A DNA stretch of 64,000 bases from positions 100,113 through 164,112 of the forward strand of contig JAPPGU010000036.1 of assembly GCA_028821265.1 (NCBI GenBank), written 5' to 3'. Origin of the DNA: a bacterium (lineage in GTDB: Bacteria; Actinomycetota; Acidimicrobiia; Spongiisociales; Spongiisociaceae). The first letter of the stretch is position 1, and each line of letters starts with the position of its first letter. Under the pieces are notes generated by a model. That model ran no database searches and was not told the DNA's origin. It saw nothing but the letters and a program-made list of their open reading frames with translations. The translations under genes and the position numbers were made by a program. This document shows, piece by piece, positions 24,263 to 36,261 of the stretch.

Positions 24263-26062
24263 TCAGGATCCGGCGGGCTCGGAAGGCCCCGTCGGGGGTT
24301 GGTCCGTGGCGGCCAGGGCCGCCTTGGCGGTGGCCGTGAGGTCCAGGCCGAGTTCCTCCAGGTGGTCATCGACCACCCGGGTCGGAGCGGTGGTGAGCGG
24401 ATCGGCGCCGCTCTGGGTCTTGGGGAACGGGATCACCTCCCTGATACTGGCCTCGTTCTGGAGGATGGCTACCAGGCGATCGATCCCCACCGCGAAACCG
24501 GCATGGGGTGGTGTCCCGTAGGCAAGGGCCTCCAGGAACCAGCCGAAACGGGACTCGGCCTCCTCATCGGAGATACCAAGGGTCTCGAACACGGCCCTCT
24601 GCGTATCGGGGTCATGGATCCGCACGGAGCCGGAGCCCAGCTCGGACCCGTTGAGCACGAGATCGTAAGCCTGGGCCACCGCCGTCTCCGGCCGCTCGCG
24701 CATCTCCTCCACCGAGACCGGGGCGGTGAAGGGATGGTGGGAGGGGACCAGGTCACCACCCTCGGTCGTCTCGAAGACCGGGAAGTCCACTATCCAGACG
24801 AAACGCAGTTCCTCGTGGCTACCGGGCCGGCCCAGTTCCAGACGGATCGCGCCCAGCACCGAGGAGGCCATGGCAGCCCCGCCGGCCACCAGCAGCAACA
24901 AGTCGCCCGGCGATGCGTCCAGTATCCGGGTCGCCTCCGCCATCTCGGCGCTGTCCAGGAACTTGGCCACGGGCGACCGCCAACCGCCGTCTTCGTTGAC
25001 CACGGCCCAGACCAGGCCGGCTGCGCCCAATTCCCTGGCCCGGCCCACCAGACCGTCCAGTTCCGCCCGGGAGGGACTCATCGGCCCTGCGTTGATGCCC
25101 CGGACCACTCCCCCCGCGTCGAGAGCGCCGCCGAAGCCGCGGAAGCCGGTGCCCGAGAACGCATCCGACAGCTCGGTCACGTCCATGCCGAACCGCAGAT
25201 CGGGCTTGTCGGTGCCGTAGCGGGCCAGCGCCTCGTCGTAGGTGATCCTGGGTAGGGGTAGGGGGAGTTCGATGCCGCGCAGGTCTCGCACCACGGCCGC
25301 CACCACCCGCTCGATGGCGGCGAAGACGTCCTCGCGTTCCCAGAACGATCCCTCCAGATCCAACTGGGTGAACTCGATCTGGCGGTCGGCCCGCGTGTCC
25401 TCGTCGCGGTAGCAACGGGCGATCTGGTAGTAACGCTCGACGCCCGCCACCATGAGCAACTGCTTGAAGAGTTGGGGGCTTTGGGGCAGGGCATAGAACC
25501 GGCCGGGCCGCAGCCGGCTCGGCACCAGGAAGTCCCGGGCTCCCTCGGGCGTCGAGTTGACGAGCGTGGGAGTCTCCACATCCAGGAAGCCCAGGTGGTC
25601 AAGGGTACGCCGGATGGCGCTGATGCACCTGGAACGGGCTCGCAGATTGGCGGCCATGCGGGGGCGGCGCAGATCGAGATAGCGATACTCGAGCCGGATC
25701 CGCTCCTCGGAGTGGGAACGGTCGTCGATCATGAAGGGGAGCGGGGCCGCCCGGCTCAACACCTCGAGCACCCCGGCTTCCACCTCGAAGTCCCCGGTGG
25801 GAAGGTCGGGGTTCTCGGTCCCCGCCGGCCGCCGGCGGAGCGTGCCCTCGACCCGGACGCAGTACTCCATGCGGAGGTCCGATGCCGATGGGACCACCGC
25901 CGGGTCGACCACCACCTGCACTATCCCCCGCCCGTCCCTTAGGTCGAAGAACGAGATGCCACCCAGGTCCCTGACCCGAGCCACCCAGCCGGCCACCTTC
26001 ACATGCTGATCCAGCTGATCCGGTCCGAGCTCGTCGGCGAAGTGGGAGCGGTAAGCAGTCAT
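24263..26062 (-). CDS. aspS: Aspartyl-tRNA synthetase
   Basis: Class II enzyme that charges tRNA-Asp. I chose the ATG at 26060-26062 (599 aa, MTAYRSHF start); a longer frame adds 11 unlikely residues. The OB-fold anticodon domain comes first (GWVARVRDLGGISFFDLRD). Motif 2 is FRDEDTRADRQIEFTQ, then the bacterial GAD insertion, and motif 3 is FAVGIDRLVAIL. It overlaps the hisS stop by one base. Whether it also charges tRNA-Asn cannot be told from the sequence alone. Confidence 0.96.
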   Translation of the reverse strand: MTAYRSHFADELGPDQLDQHVKVAGWVARVRDLGGISFFDLRDGRGIVQVVVDPAVVPSASDLRMEYCVRVEGTLRRRPAGTENPDLPTGDFEVEAGVLEVLSRAAPLPFMIDDRSHSEERIRLEYRYLDLRRPRMAANLRARSRCISAIRRTLDHLGFLDVETPTLVNSTPEGARDFLVPSRLRPGRFYALPQSPQLFKQLLMVAGVERYYQIARCYRDEDTRADRQIEFTQLDLEGSFWEREDVFAAIERVVAAVVRDLRGIELPLPLPRITYDEALARYGTDKPDLRFGMDVTELSDAFSGTGFRGFGGALDAGGVVRGINAGPMSPSRAELDGLVGRARELGAAGLVWAVVNEDGGWRSPVAKFLDSAEMAEATRILDASPGDLLLLVAGGAAMASSVLGAIRLELGRPGSHEELRFVWIVDFPVFETTEGGDLVPSHHPFTAPVSVEEMRERPETAVAQAYDLVLNGSELGSGSVRIHDPDTQRAVFETLGISDEEAESRFGWFLEALAYGTPPHAGFAVGIDRLVAILQNEASIREVIPFPKTQSGADPLTTAPTRVVDDHLEELGLDLTATAKAALAATDQPPTGPSEPAGS

Positions 26063-27306
26063 CAGCGCCCTCCCTCCGGACCGCCGATCACCCACGCCGC
26101 CACCTCGCCGGCGGGAATGGTGCGCTCATCGCCCGAGCTGAGATCCTTGGCCGTCACCATCCCCCGGTCCCACTCGGCGCCGATCACCACCGCCAACGCC
26201 GCGTCACGTCGATTGGCCGCCCGGAACTGGGCCTTGACGGATCGGCGGCCCGCCACCAGGTCACACCGGACCCCCGCTGCCCTGAGGCGACGGGCGAAGG
26301 CATGGGCGAGGCTGCGGCGCTCCTGGTCGGCCACCACCAGGAACACGTCCAGCGCCCGCGCCGGAGGGCTCTGCCCGGCCGCCGACAGTATCCGGTCGAG
26401 CCCCAGCGCCAGACCGACGCCCGGTAGGTCCCCGCCGCCGAGCAGCCGGGACAACCCGTCGTAACGGCCGCCGCCGCCCACCGCATTGTGGGCCGCGGCA
26501 TAGCTGGGCGGGATGTACTCGAACACGGTGCGGTTGTAGTAGTCCAGCCCCCGCACCAGCCGGGGGGCGTGCCGGTGTGCTATTCCGCGTTCCTGGAGAC
26601 CGGCGATGAGCTGGTCGTGGTGGGCGGCGGTCTCCCCCTCCAGATAGTCGAGGGGAACGGGAGCGTCAGCCACCACTTCCCGGTCGGCTTTGGAGTCGAG
26701 CACCCGCAACGGGTTGGTATGGATCCTCCGGACAGCATCCTTGGAGAGCAGGTGGCTTCGCTCGTCAAGCCAGCCCGACAGCAGGGCATGGTAGGCCACC
26801 CGATCCGGGGCGTCCCCGATGGAGTTCACGTGCACGACCACGTCGCCGAGGCCGCAATCCAGCAGGTAGCGATAGCCGAGTTCGATCACCTCCAGGTCGG
26901 CCTCGGCGTCAGGGGCGCCCAGGTACTCGACCCCCAATTGCCAGAACTGCCGGCGACGGCCCTCCTGCGGGCGTTCATACCGGAAGCACGGCCCCGAGTA
27001 GGCGCCCTTGAACTCGCCCGACAGGCCCCCCTGGATGTAGGCCCTCAGAACACTGGCGGTGACCTCGGGACGGAGAGTGAGATGCCGCCCTCCCTTGTCC
27101 CGGAAGCTGTACATCTGCTTCTCGACCACCTCGGTAGCCTCGCCCACCCCCCGTGCGAACAGGTCGGTGGCCTCGAATATGGGGGTGGCGACGTAGGCAT
27201 ACCCGTACTGTTCGGCCAGCAAGTCCCAGGAACGGAGCAGCTCGCGCCAGCGCCGGGACTCCGGGGGCAATACGTCGTCGGTGCCCTTGGGCGCCCGGAA
27301 GCTCAT
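26062..27306 (-). CDS. hisS: Histidyl-tRNA synthetase
   Basis: Class II enzyme for tRNA-His. The ATG at 27304-27306 gives 414 aa starting MSFRAPKGTDDVLPPE, the standard beginning. Motif 2 is RYERPQEGRRRQFWQLG, and the HisRS-specific LVRGLDYYNRTVFEY follows. Motif 3 is VGLALGLDRIL. A family 1 repeat ends nine bases upstream, so the element occupies the 5' leader of hisS, and CCCTCCCGGG is all that is left for ribosome binding. It is linked to aspS by a one-base overlap. Confidence 0.96.
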   Translation of the reverse strand: MSFRAPKGTDDVLPPESRRWRELLRSWDLLAEQYGYAYVATPIFEATDLFARGVGEATEVVEKQMYSFRDKGGRHLTLRPEVTASVLRAYIQGGLSGEFKGAYSGPCFRYERPQEGRRRQFWQLGVEYLGAPDAEADLEVIELGYRYLLDCGLGDVVVHVNSIGDAPDRVAYHALLSGWLDERSHLLSKDAVRRIHTNPLRVLDSKADREVVADAPVPLDYLEGETAAHHDQLIAGLQERGIAHRHAPRLVRGLDYYNRTVFEYIPPSYAAAHNAVGGGGRYDGLSRLLGGGDLPGVGLALGLDRILSAAGQSPPARALDVFLVVADQERRSLAHAFARRLRAAGVRCDLVAGRRSVKAQFRAANRRDAALAVVIGAEWDRGMVTAKDLSSGDERTIPAGEVAAWVIGGPEGGR

Positions 27307-27315
27307 GCACACACC

Positions 27316-27420
27316 CGGGAGGGTGCTGAAGAAGACGGGGATCTTGGTTGGCCGCACATCTTGACCAGGGGTTTCATTCTAGGCCTCCAGGCCAACTGGA
27401 CATTTTTCAGTACCCTCCCA
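27316..27420. repeat. Family 1 hairpin repeat, copy 3
   Basis: 105 bp in the opposite orientation to copies 1 and 2. The left arm is CGGGAGGGTGCTGAAGAAGA; the reverse complement of the right arm is TGGGAGGGTACTGAAAAATG. The inner arms are TTGGCC/GGCCAA. It lies between hisS and the MBL-fold gene. The last residues and the TGA stop (27407-27409) of the MBL protein are inside the repeat. Confidence 0.9.
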
Positions 27421-28054
27421 GAAAGGGATTGGAACGCCGCTCGCGGCCGATCGTGGTCGAGGGACCATGGCCCGGCATGACGGTTACCCCGTCGTCGAGG
27501 GGGATCACTTTCTCCCTCATGCTCTTCATGAGGGTCTGGTAATCCCCGCCGGGGAGGTCGGTTCGGCCGATCGAGCCGGCGAACAGCTGGTCGCCCGAGA
27601 AGAGTATCGCCTCTTCGGACAGATAGAAACAACAGTGCCCGGGAGTATGTCCGGGCGTAGCCACTACGTCGAGCCGGAGTCCGGCCAGATCGAGAGACAG
27701 GCCGTCGGAGAGCTCCCGATAGCTCTCGGGCGACCGGTAGTCCCCCGGCGGAACGGTCCCCATCAAGGTGCGGAGCTGCTCCTCCGGACGACGGGCCAGG
27801 AAGTCATCATCAGGGTGGAGGTAGACGGAGACCCCGGTTCCGGCCACGAAGCTACCGGCGCCTCCCAGGTGATCGACATGGCCATGGGTGACCAGTAGGG
27901 CCGTCGGGACCAGGTCATGCGCCGCCAGCAGACCGGCGACGGGGTCGAGGCAGTCCGGTGGAGCATCGATGACGACAGCCGGCCCGCCGGTCTCGGGGGC
28001 GACCACGTAGGTGTTGGTGGCGGCCAGCCACAACTCGAGTCGACGGATGAGCAT
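27407..28054 (-). CDS. MBL-fold metallo-hydrolase, glyoxalase II-like
   Basis: 215 aa with a full metal site: THGHVDHLGG, GHTPGHCCFY, FSGDQLFAGSIGRTD and a C-terminal PGHGPSTTIGRER. The family ends in NPFL; here three more residues (GGY) and the TGA come from a family 1 repeat. These enzymes hydrolyse thioesters such as S-lactoylglutathione or related thiols. In an actinobacterium the substrate might be a mycothiol conjugate, but that is guesswork. It lies between relA and hisS, a placement common in actinobacteria. Confidence 0.9.
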   Translation of the reverse strand: MLIRRLELWLAATNTYVVAPETGGPAVVIDAPPDCLDPVAGLLAAHDLVPTALLVTHGHVDHLGGAGSFVAGTGVSVYLHPDDDFLARRPEEQLRTLMGTVPPGDYRSPESYRELSDGLSLDLAGLRLDVVATPGHTPGHCCFYLSEEAILFSGDQLFAGSIGRTDLPGGDYQTLMKSMREKVIPLDDGVTVMPGHGPSTTIGRERRSNPFLGGY

Positions 28055-28107
28055 ACGGCGGCCAGGTTAGAGTCGACGGATGGCGCCCCACCGGGCGCTT
28101 GCTGGCA

Positions 28108-30300
28108 TCAACCCGGCCGCAGGCGGAAGGCTTCGTAGACGCTGGCAACCCGGCGCACGCCTGCCAGCAACCGGTCCAACTGGCCGGGATCCGATAGCTC
28201 CACCTCGTATCGGAGGACCGCGACCCGGTCGCGGTCGGTCCGCGAGGACGCCCCCACGATGTTGGCGCCCGCATCCGATATGACCGAGGTGATGTCCCGA
28301 AGCAGGTTGGGCCGGTCGAGAGCCTCCACCTGTATCCACGCACTGAAGCTGCTGAGCTGGCCCGGCGCCCAACTCGCCTCGATCATGCGCTCCTCCTGGC
28401 CGGCCAGGCGCTGCATATTGCTGCATTCGGTGCGATGGATCGACACTCCTCGACCGACTGTGACGAACCCCACCAGATCATCGCCGGGTACCGGACTGCA
28501 GCACCGGGCGATCCGGACCCAGACGTCATCGAATCCCTCCACTATGACACCCTCGCCGGCCGGTCGGTCCGTCCTCCGCCGCACCGGGTCTAACGTCCCG
28601 AGATCCTCCCCCACCACCGGAGTCGAGAGCACCCGCTTGATCCGGCTGACGACCGTCTGCGGGGCTACCGCACCGTCCCCGACCGCTATGTACATCGTCT
28701 CCGTGTCGCGGTAGCCGAGCGTGAGGGCCACGTCGTGAAGCACCCTGGTCCGCTCGTTCTTGATGATGTGGACCCGGTCCCGCCTGATCAGGTCCTGGAC
28801 GGCGTCCCGTCCCGACTGGAGGGACTCCTTGCGGCGAGCCCGTGAGAACCACTGCTTGATCTTGGAGCGGGCCTTGGAGGTGCGGACGAAGCCGAGCCAG
28901 TCCCTGGTGGGTCCGGAGTCGTCGGACTTGGTGGTGATGATCTCCACGATGTCGCCCGATTGGAGCTCGGTGGCCAGGGTCACCAGCCGTCCGTTCACCT
29001 TGGCTCCCACGCACCGGTGGCCCACCTCGGTGTGGACCGAGTAGGCGAAGTCCACAGGAGTGGCGCCGCGCGGCAGGGTCTTCACGTCCCCCTGCGGGGT
29101 GAGCACGAACACCAGGTCCTCGTACAGGTCGAGCTTGAGGTTGGCCAGGAACTCGGCCGGGTCCTCGTAGTCGGCCGGCAGGTTGCGGAGATCCACCATC
29201 CACGCCAGGTCGGTGCTCGTCCCGCCTTCCTTGTATCTCCAGTGGGCGGCGATGCCGAACTCCGCGCGCAGATCCATCTCGTGAGTGCGGATCTGAACCT
29301 CCAGCGGCTTGCCGTCGGGACCGATCACGGTGGTGTGCAGGCTCTGGTAGAGATTGAACTTGGGAAGGGCTATATAGTCCTTGAACCGCCCCTGGACCGG
29401 AGTCCACCGGGAGTGGACCAGCCCCAGCGCGCCGTAGCAGTCCTTGACTATCTCCACCAGGATCCGGATACCGATCAGGTCGTGGATGTCCTCGAACGAC
29501 AACCTGCTGTCGACCATCTTGCGGTAGATGGAATAGTGGTGCTTCGGGCGTCCCTTGAGCACCGCGTCTATCCCGGCTCGGGCCAGTATCTCACTCGCCT
29601 CCGACATGACCTGGCGGATCACGGCCTCCCGCTCGGGCGCCCGCTGCCGGATGAGGTCCTCGATCTCCTGGTAGCGGCCCGGGTACAGGATCTCGAAGCA
29701 GAGGTTTTCCATCTCATGCTTGACCTCCTGGAAGCCCATCCGATGAGCCAGCGGCGCGTAGATCTCCAGACTCTCCCGCGCCTTGATTTGCTGGCGCTCC
29801 ACCGGCAGCGGATGGATGGTCCTGAGGTTGTGGAGCCGGTCGGCGAGCTTGATGATCAGCACGCGCACATCCTGAGCCATGGATACCACCATCTTGCGGA
29901 TGGTCTCTGCCTGGGCCTCCTCCCGCGTGATGTCGAACTCCACTCCGTCCAGCTTGGTGACCCCGTCGGTTATGCGGGCCACGTTCTCACCGAACAGGTC
30001 CTCGACTTCGCGGAGGGTCAGGTCGGTGTCCTCCACGGTGTCGTGGAGCAGTCCGGCGGCGATCGTCTCGGCATCGAGCCCGTACTCGGCCAGGATCTGG
30101 GCGACCGCGATGGGATGAGTGATGTAGGGGTCGCCGGACAGCCGGAACTGGCCGGCGTGGCGGCTCTGAGCCAGGTCGTAGGCATGGATGATGATGTCGT
30201 CGTCGGCATCCGGGAAGTGGCGTCGAAGGGCAGCGAGGATCGGTTCCAGCTCGGCTTGGGCGGCATCGTGGCGACCGCGCGCTACCGCTAGGTCTGTCAT
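28108..30300 (-). CDS. relA: Bifunctional (p)ppGpp synthetase/hydrolase RelA/SpoT
   Basis: Makes and degrades the stringent-response alarmone. 730 aa. The HD hydrolase domain keeps LLHDTVEDT (residues about 85-93), so hydrolysis should be active. The synthetase part has GRPKHHYSIYRKM and FNLYQSLHTTVIGPDG. TGS (VFVLTPQGDVKTLP), a zinc-finger-like region and a C-terminal ACT domain follow. It starts three bases after apt. The conserved neighbours apt, secF and secD support the call. Confidence 0.96.
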   Translation of the reverse strand: MTDLAVARGRHDAAQAELEPILAALRRHFPDADDDIIIHAYDLAQSRHAGQFRLSGDPYITHPIAVAQILAEYGLDAETIAAGLLHDTVEDTDLTLREVEDLFGENVARITDGVTKLDGVEFDITREEAQAETIRKMVVSMAQDVRVLIIKLADRLHNLRTIHPLPVERQQIKARESLEIYAPLAHRMGFQEVKHEMENLCFEILYPGRYQEIEDLIRQRAPEREAVIRQVMSEASEILARAGIDAVLKGRPKHHYSIYRKMVDSRLSFEDIHDLIGIRILVEIVKDCYGALGLVHSRWTPVQGRFKDYIALPKFNLYQSLHTTVIGPDGKPLEVQIRTHEMDLRAEFGIAAHWRYKEGGTSTDLAWMVDLRNLPADYEDPAEFLANLKLDLYEDLVFVLTPQGDVKTLPRGATPVDFAYSVHTEVGHRCVGAKVNGRLVTLATELQSGDIVEIITTKSDDSGPTRDWLGFVRTSKARSKIKQWFSRARRKESLQSGRDAVQDLIRRDRVHIIKNERTRVLHDVALTLGYRDTETMYIAVGDGAVAPQTVVSRIKRVLSTPVVGEDLGTLDPVRRRTDRPAGEGVIVEGFDDVWVRIARCCSPVPGDDLVGFVTVGRGVSIHRTECSNMQRLAGQEERMIEASWAPGQLSSFSAWIQVEALDRPNLLRDITSVISDAGANIVGASSRTDRDRVAVLRYEVELSDPGQLDRLLAGVRRVASVYEAFRLRPG

Positions 30301-30303
30301 GGC

Positions 30304-30840
30304 TCAGCTGTCATAGGTCAGGATCGAATACAGATCGACTCCGTCCAGTGTTTCCCTTCCACCCAGAAAGGTCAGCTCGATGAGTACCCCCATACCGACC
30401 AACTCCGCATCCAGACCACGGATCAGGTTGGTGCCCGCCCGGGCCGTGCCGCCGGTGGCTATCACGTCGTCCACCAGCAACACCCGATCGTCCGGGCCGA
30501 CGCCATCGACATGAACCTCCAGCGCATCCAGCCCGTACTCGAGCTGGTACTCCTCCTTGCGGGTGTGGTAGGGCAACTTTCCCGGCTTCCGCAAGGGCAC
30601 GAACCCGCAACCGAGGACGAGCGCCACAACCGGCGCCAGCACGAAACCCCGGGCCTCGATCCCCGCCACCATGGTCACGCCTGAGTCCTCGAACGGAGCC
30701 GCGATCAACCTTGTGGCCAACCGGAGGGCGTCGGGATCGGCCAGGAGCGGTGTGATGTCCTTGAACGTCACCTCCGGAACCGGGAAGCCGGGGACGTCAC
30801 GGACCAGCGTGCTCAACCGACCGACATCCATCACCGTCAT
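30304..30840 (-). CDS. apt: Adenine phosphoribosyltransferase
   Basis: Salvages adenine to AMP using PRPP. 178 aa. The PRPP loop is VLLVDDVIATGGTA and the upstream GIEARGFVLAP is typical of Apt. The adenine-side FKDITPLL is near residue 26. The place between secF and relA is the conserved actinobacterial order. The ATG at 30838-30840 is the first of two; a second two codons later is possible. Confidence 0.94.
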   Translation of the reverse strand: MTVMDVGRLSTLVRDVPGFPVPEVTFKDITPLLADPDALRLATRLIAAPFEDSGVTMVAGIEARGFVLAPVVALVLGCGFVPLRKPGKLPYHTRKEEYQLEYGLDALEVHVDGVGPDDRVLLVDDVIATGGTARAGTNLIRGLDAELVGMGVLIELTFLGGRETLDGVDLYSILTYDS

Positions 30841-30889
30841 CCTAGGAGGGTGGTCGGATAGAGCCGGGCGGGAGGGACGCGGGTCTCAT

Positions 30890-31900
30890 CTACTTCTGCC
30901 TTCGAGCGGTCTGCTGGCCTCTGGAACTGAGACGGTGACCGGCGGGTCTCGAGCCACCGGCCTTGCGTTCCGACCGGTAGCGGCGCCTCGACCACTCCGT
31001 CTCGCGTTCCTTCCACAGGGCGAGCAGCGGCGCGGCCACGAATATCGACGAGTAGGTACCGGCAGCGATCCCTACGAACAGCGCCAGCGCGAAGTCGCGG
31101 AGCGTGCCGGCTCCCAGCAGCAACGAGCCGATGAACAGCAGGGAACCAACCGGGAGCAGGCTGGTGAGCGAGGTGTTGATGGATCGCATCAACACCTGGT
31201 TCATGGACCGGTTCACCAGGTCGGTGTAGGTACGCCGGTCCCGGTCGGACTCCACGTTCTCCTTGATCTTGTCGTAGACGACCACGGTGTCGTAGAGGGA
31301 GTACCCGAGGATCGTGAGCACCGCCACCACCGTGGCCGGGGTGACCTCGAAGCCCAGCAGCGAATACGCCCCCGCCGTCAGGATCAGGTCGTGCAACAGG
31401 GCCGCTATGGCGCCGATCGCCATCTTCCACTCGAACCGGATGCTGATGAAGACCACCACCACGCCCAGGAACACCAGCAACGCCTGCATCGCCCGCCCGG
31501 CGATCTGGCGCCCGAACGTGGGGCCCACCGACTCCACGTCGGTCACTTCGATCGTGGTCCCGGCCACCTCTACGAGTGACACCACCATCGAGCGCTCGGT
31601 GTCGAGGTCGACCGCTTCGGTCTGGATCCGGATCGAAGTGCCGTCGTCCACCAGCTGCACGCGGGCCGCGGCGCCCATCGATCCCAAGGCCGAGCGGATC
31701 TCACCGATACCCGCGCCGGCCGGGTTGGGCATGCTGATGGAGGTACCACCGGTGAAGTCCAGGCTGAGGTTGAGGTTGCGGATGCCCAGGCTCAGCAGGC
31801 AGAGCGCGATCGCGACGCCCGAGACGATGAACCACCGGCGGGCCTGGCCGACGAAGTCGATCGAGGTCTCGGCCCGGTAGAGACGGCCGATCGCGCTCAT
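30890..31900 (-). CDS. secF: Protein translocase subunit SecF
   Basis: SecDF uses the proton gradient to pull proteins out of the Sec channel. The ATG at 31898-31900 gives 336 aa (MSAIGRLYRAETSIDFVG) and overlaps the secD stop by four bases. Six membrane helices are visible, with the first periplasmic loop starting FTGGTSISM. YSLYDTVVVYDKIKEN is the family's helix 4 motif. A basic tail of about 50 residues follows the last helix. Confidence 0.95.
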   Translation of the reverse strand: MSAIGRLYRAETSIDFVGQARRWFIVSGVAIALCLLSLGIRNLNLSLDFTGGTSISMPNPAGAGIGEIRSALGSMGAAARVQLVDDGTSIRIQTEAVDLDTERSMVVSLVEVAGTTIEVTDVESVGPTFGRQIAGRAMQALLVFLGVVVVFISIRFEWKMAIGAIAALLHDLILTAGAYSLLGFEVTPATVVAVLTILGYSLYDTVVVYDKIKENVESDRDRRTYTDLVNRSMNQVLMRSINTSLTSLLPVGSLLFIGSLLLGAGTLRDFALALFVGIAAGTYSSIFVAAPLLALWKERETEWSRRRYRSERKAGGSRPAGHRLSSRGQQTARRQK

Positions 31901-33426
31901 CGCGAGGCCCCCTGGGGCAGCTGCTGTCCGGTCGTGCCCCGGATGCTGAAGAACCCGCCGTCGCCGAGCCGGCTCCGGGCCATGATCGCCGACGCGTTGC
32001 GCGTGAACACTACGAACACGATCACGTCGAGCACCGTGGCGATGCCCAGTGCCTGGGCGAAGCCCTTGACCGGACCGATCGCCAGCGCCCACAAGAGCAC
32101 CGCGCCGACGAACGACACGAAGTCGGCGGTGAGGATGGTCCGGAAGGCCCGCCGGTAGGCCTCCCTATTGGCGTCGACGACAGTCCGGCCGTTGCGGATC
32201 TCCTCTTTGGTCCGCTCGAACAGGACGATGTAAGAGTCGGTGGTGATCCCGATCGACACGATCACCCCGGCCACCCCGGAAAGGGTCAGGGTAAGGCCCT
32301 GCCAGGCTCCGAGCACCCCGAAGATGACGATCAGCAGGCTGCCGAACACGGTCAACCCCAGCAGGGTCACCAATCCGAGGGAGCGGTAGTAGACCATCAG
32401 GAAGAACACCACCAGCACCAAGGCCCCCACGCCCGCGATCAGTCCCGCTCGTAGGGAGTCCTCGCCGAGGGTTGCCGAGACCTTCTGGACCGCTGATCGC
32501 TCGAAGGCCACCGGCAACGACCCGTACCGCAAAACGGTGGTCAGATCCTCGGCTTCCTCCTGTTGGTCCTCCGACGCGCCCAGGGTTATGACCGCGGTAC
32601 CCCCGCTGATTCCGTCCGGACCGACGCCGGCCGAGATCTCCGGCGCCGAAACAACCGCTCCGTCCAGCACTATCGCCAACCGGCGGTTGGGGGTTCCCAT
32701 GGGATACTGGGCGAGCAGCCCGGTGACCGCCGCGAACCGGCCGGCGCCCTCCCCGGTCATGTTGAGCTGCACCGTCCATGCGCTATCGGCATACTGCCCG
32801 AAGAGGGCTAGGGCCGAAGCCACCTCCGCGCCGGTCAGGAGGCTCGGCACGGTGGGCAATCGGGAACAGTCCAGCCCGTGGTTACAGATGCCCTGGCGAT
32901 GGGCGGCGATGTCCGCCGGGCCCACCTCGTAGACCGCGGCGATGTTCCCCAGGTCGTCGTACTCGGGCAGGAACGATCTGTCCGCGTTGATGTCGTCTTC
33001 GACGGTGAGCCCGGTCTCGGGGTCGACGCCGTCGGGGAACACGAAGCCTTCACCCTGCTCCCCCGCCCCCAGATACGGTGAGATGGACAGGACCGGCCGG
33101 AAGGACAGCAGCCCGGTTCTCCCCACCGCGTTCAGCGCCCGCTCCTGATCGGTCACGCCGGGCAACTGGACCAGTATCGAAGTTCCTCCGGTGATGGAGA
33201 TCTCCGGCTCCTGGACGCTCCCGAAGTCCTCGATCCGCCGCCTCATGACCTCGACCGCGGTCTCGATCACTCTCTCGTCGGTGCCTTCCGGCCCCTCCAG
33301 GATGACCGAGGTTCCGCCCTGCAGGTCAAGGCCCAGCCGGGGGGTCCAGCCGAGAGCGAAGATCGCAACCAGCCCACCCCAGGCGAGACCAGCCAGGATG
33401 ACGACCGCGAGCCAGCGGCGAAACAC
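31897..33426 (-). CDS. secD: Protein translocase subunit SecD
   Basis: 509 aa. Helix 1 (about residues 5-25) is followed by the family LGLDLQGGTSVIL motif and a large periplasmic domain. Five helices then begin near residue 345 (GLIAGVGALVLVVFFLMVYY). ITTDSYIVLFERTKEE is the SecD helix 4 signature. It runs 15 bases downstream of yajC and is coupled to secF by ATGA. Together the three form a complete SecDF-YajC set. Confidence 0.95.
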   Translation of the reverse strand: MFRRWLAVVILAGLAWGGLVAIFALGWTPRLGLDLQGGTSVILEGPEGTDERVIETAVEVMRRRIEDFGSVQEPEISITGGTSILVQLPGVTDQERALNAVGRTGLLSFRPVLSISPYLGAGEQGEGFVFPDGVDPETGLTVEDDINADRSFLPEYDDLGNIAAVYEVGPADIAAHRQGICNHGLDCSRLPTVPSLLTGAEVASALALFGQYADSAWTVQLNMTGEGAGRFAAVTGLLAQYPMGTPNRRLAIVLDGAVVSAPEISAGVGPDGISGGTAVITLGASEDQQEEAEDLTTVLRYGSLPVAFERSAVQKVSATLGEDSLRAGLIAGVGALVLVVFFLMVYYRSLGLVTLLGLTVFGSLLIVIFGVLGAWQGLTLTLSGVAGVIVSIGITTDSYIVLFERTKEEIRNGRTVVDANREAYRRAFRTILTADFVSFVGAVLLWALAIGPVKGFAQALGIATVLDVIVFVVFTRNASAIMARSRLGDGGFFSIRGTTGQQLPQGASR

Positions 33427-33441
33427 GGGAGAGTTCTACTC

Positions 33442-33741
33442 CTAGGAGGAGTCGGCGTTCATGCGGGATGCCACGGCGCTGCGCAGCACCCTGATGCGCC
33501 CTTCCTCGATGCCGAGGGTCACCCAGTCGTCGCCCAACCCGACGATCACTCCCATCAGGCCACCGATGGTGCGAACCTGATCGCCGACCTCCAGGGCGGC
33601 CGACAGAGCTTGCTGCTTCCGGGTCCGCTTGCGCTGCGGCCGGATGATGAGGAAGTACATGAGCGCGCCGAGAAGCAGCAGCGGCCAGAGGACGCTTAGA
33701 CCGCCACCGCCGGCTGTCTGGGCAATGTACGCAACGGACAC
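33442..33741 (-). CDS. yajC: Preprotein translocase accessory subunit YajC
   Basis: 99 aa from a GTG with AGAGGTG upstream. One N-terminal helix (about residues 17-33, VLWPLLLLGALMYFLII) is followed by the family signature RPQRKR and a small beta domain (GDQVRTIGGLMGVIV). It precedes secD, as in most bacteria. Confidence 0.94.
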   Translation of the reverse strand: MSVAYIAQTAGGGGLSVLWPLLLLGALMYFLIIRPQRKRTRKQQALSAALEVGDQVRTIGGLMGVIVGLGDDWVTLGIEEGRIRVLRSAVASRMNADSS

Positions 33742-33850
33742 GTTTTCACACCTCTTTCGGATCGGTATTGCTTTGACCGGCTCGGATACGTACCCACCTG
33801 TAGGAGGGTGGGTCGATGGTAGCGGTCATGGCGAGGAGGGGAAGTTGAGG

Positions 33851-36057
<2,207 letters not shown>

Positions 36058-36132
36058 GGGATAGTCTGGCAGGGGAACCCGGACCGTCGGAGGCGCCTCG
36101 CGATATCCGAGCCACCTCCGCCCCGTCTGTCG

Positions 36133-36190
36133 CTAATGGAACGATGGTAGAAAGGTTAACTAATACTAAAATAGTAAATCATTGAACTGG
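36133..36190. other. AT-rich stretch upstream of queA
   Basis: About 58 bases with far more A and T than the surroundings, including the dyad TACTATTTTAGTA. It lies between the sulfatase 3' end and queA, both on the minus strand, so it probably holds the queA promoter. It also marks the right-hand border of the housekeeping series. Confidence 0.4.
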
Positions 36191-36261
36191 TCGTAGGCGA
36201 TCGTAGTCTTGACCGAAGCGCCGAGATCAAATCGTATGCGCGGTACCGGAGTAGTGACCTA

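Noticed and set aside
36209..36240. TTGACC and TCGTAT 17 bases apart on the plus strand
   Set aside because: It points into the 3' end of the minus-strand sulfatase gene with no plus-strand gene behind it; the -10 is poor.
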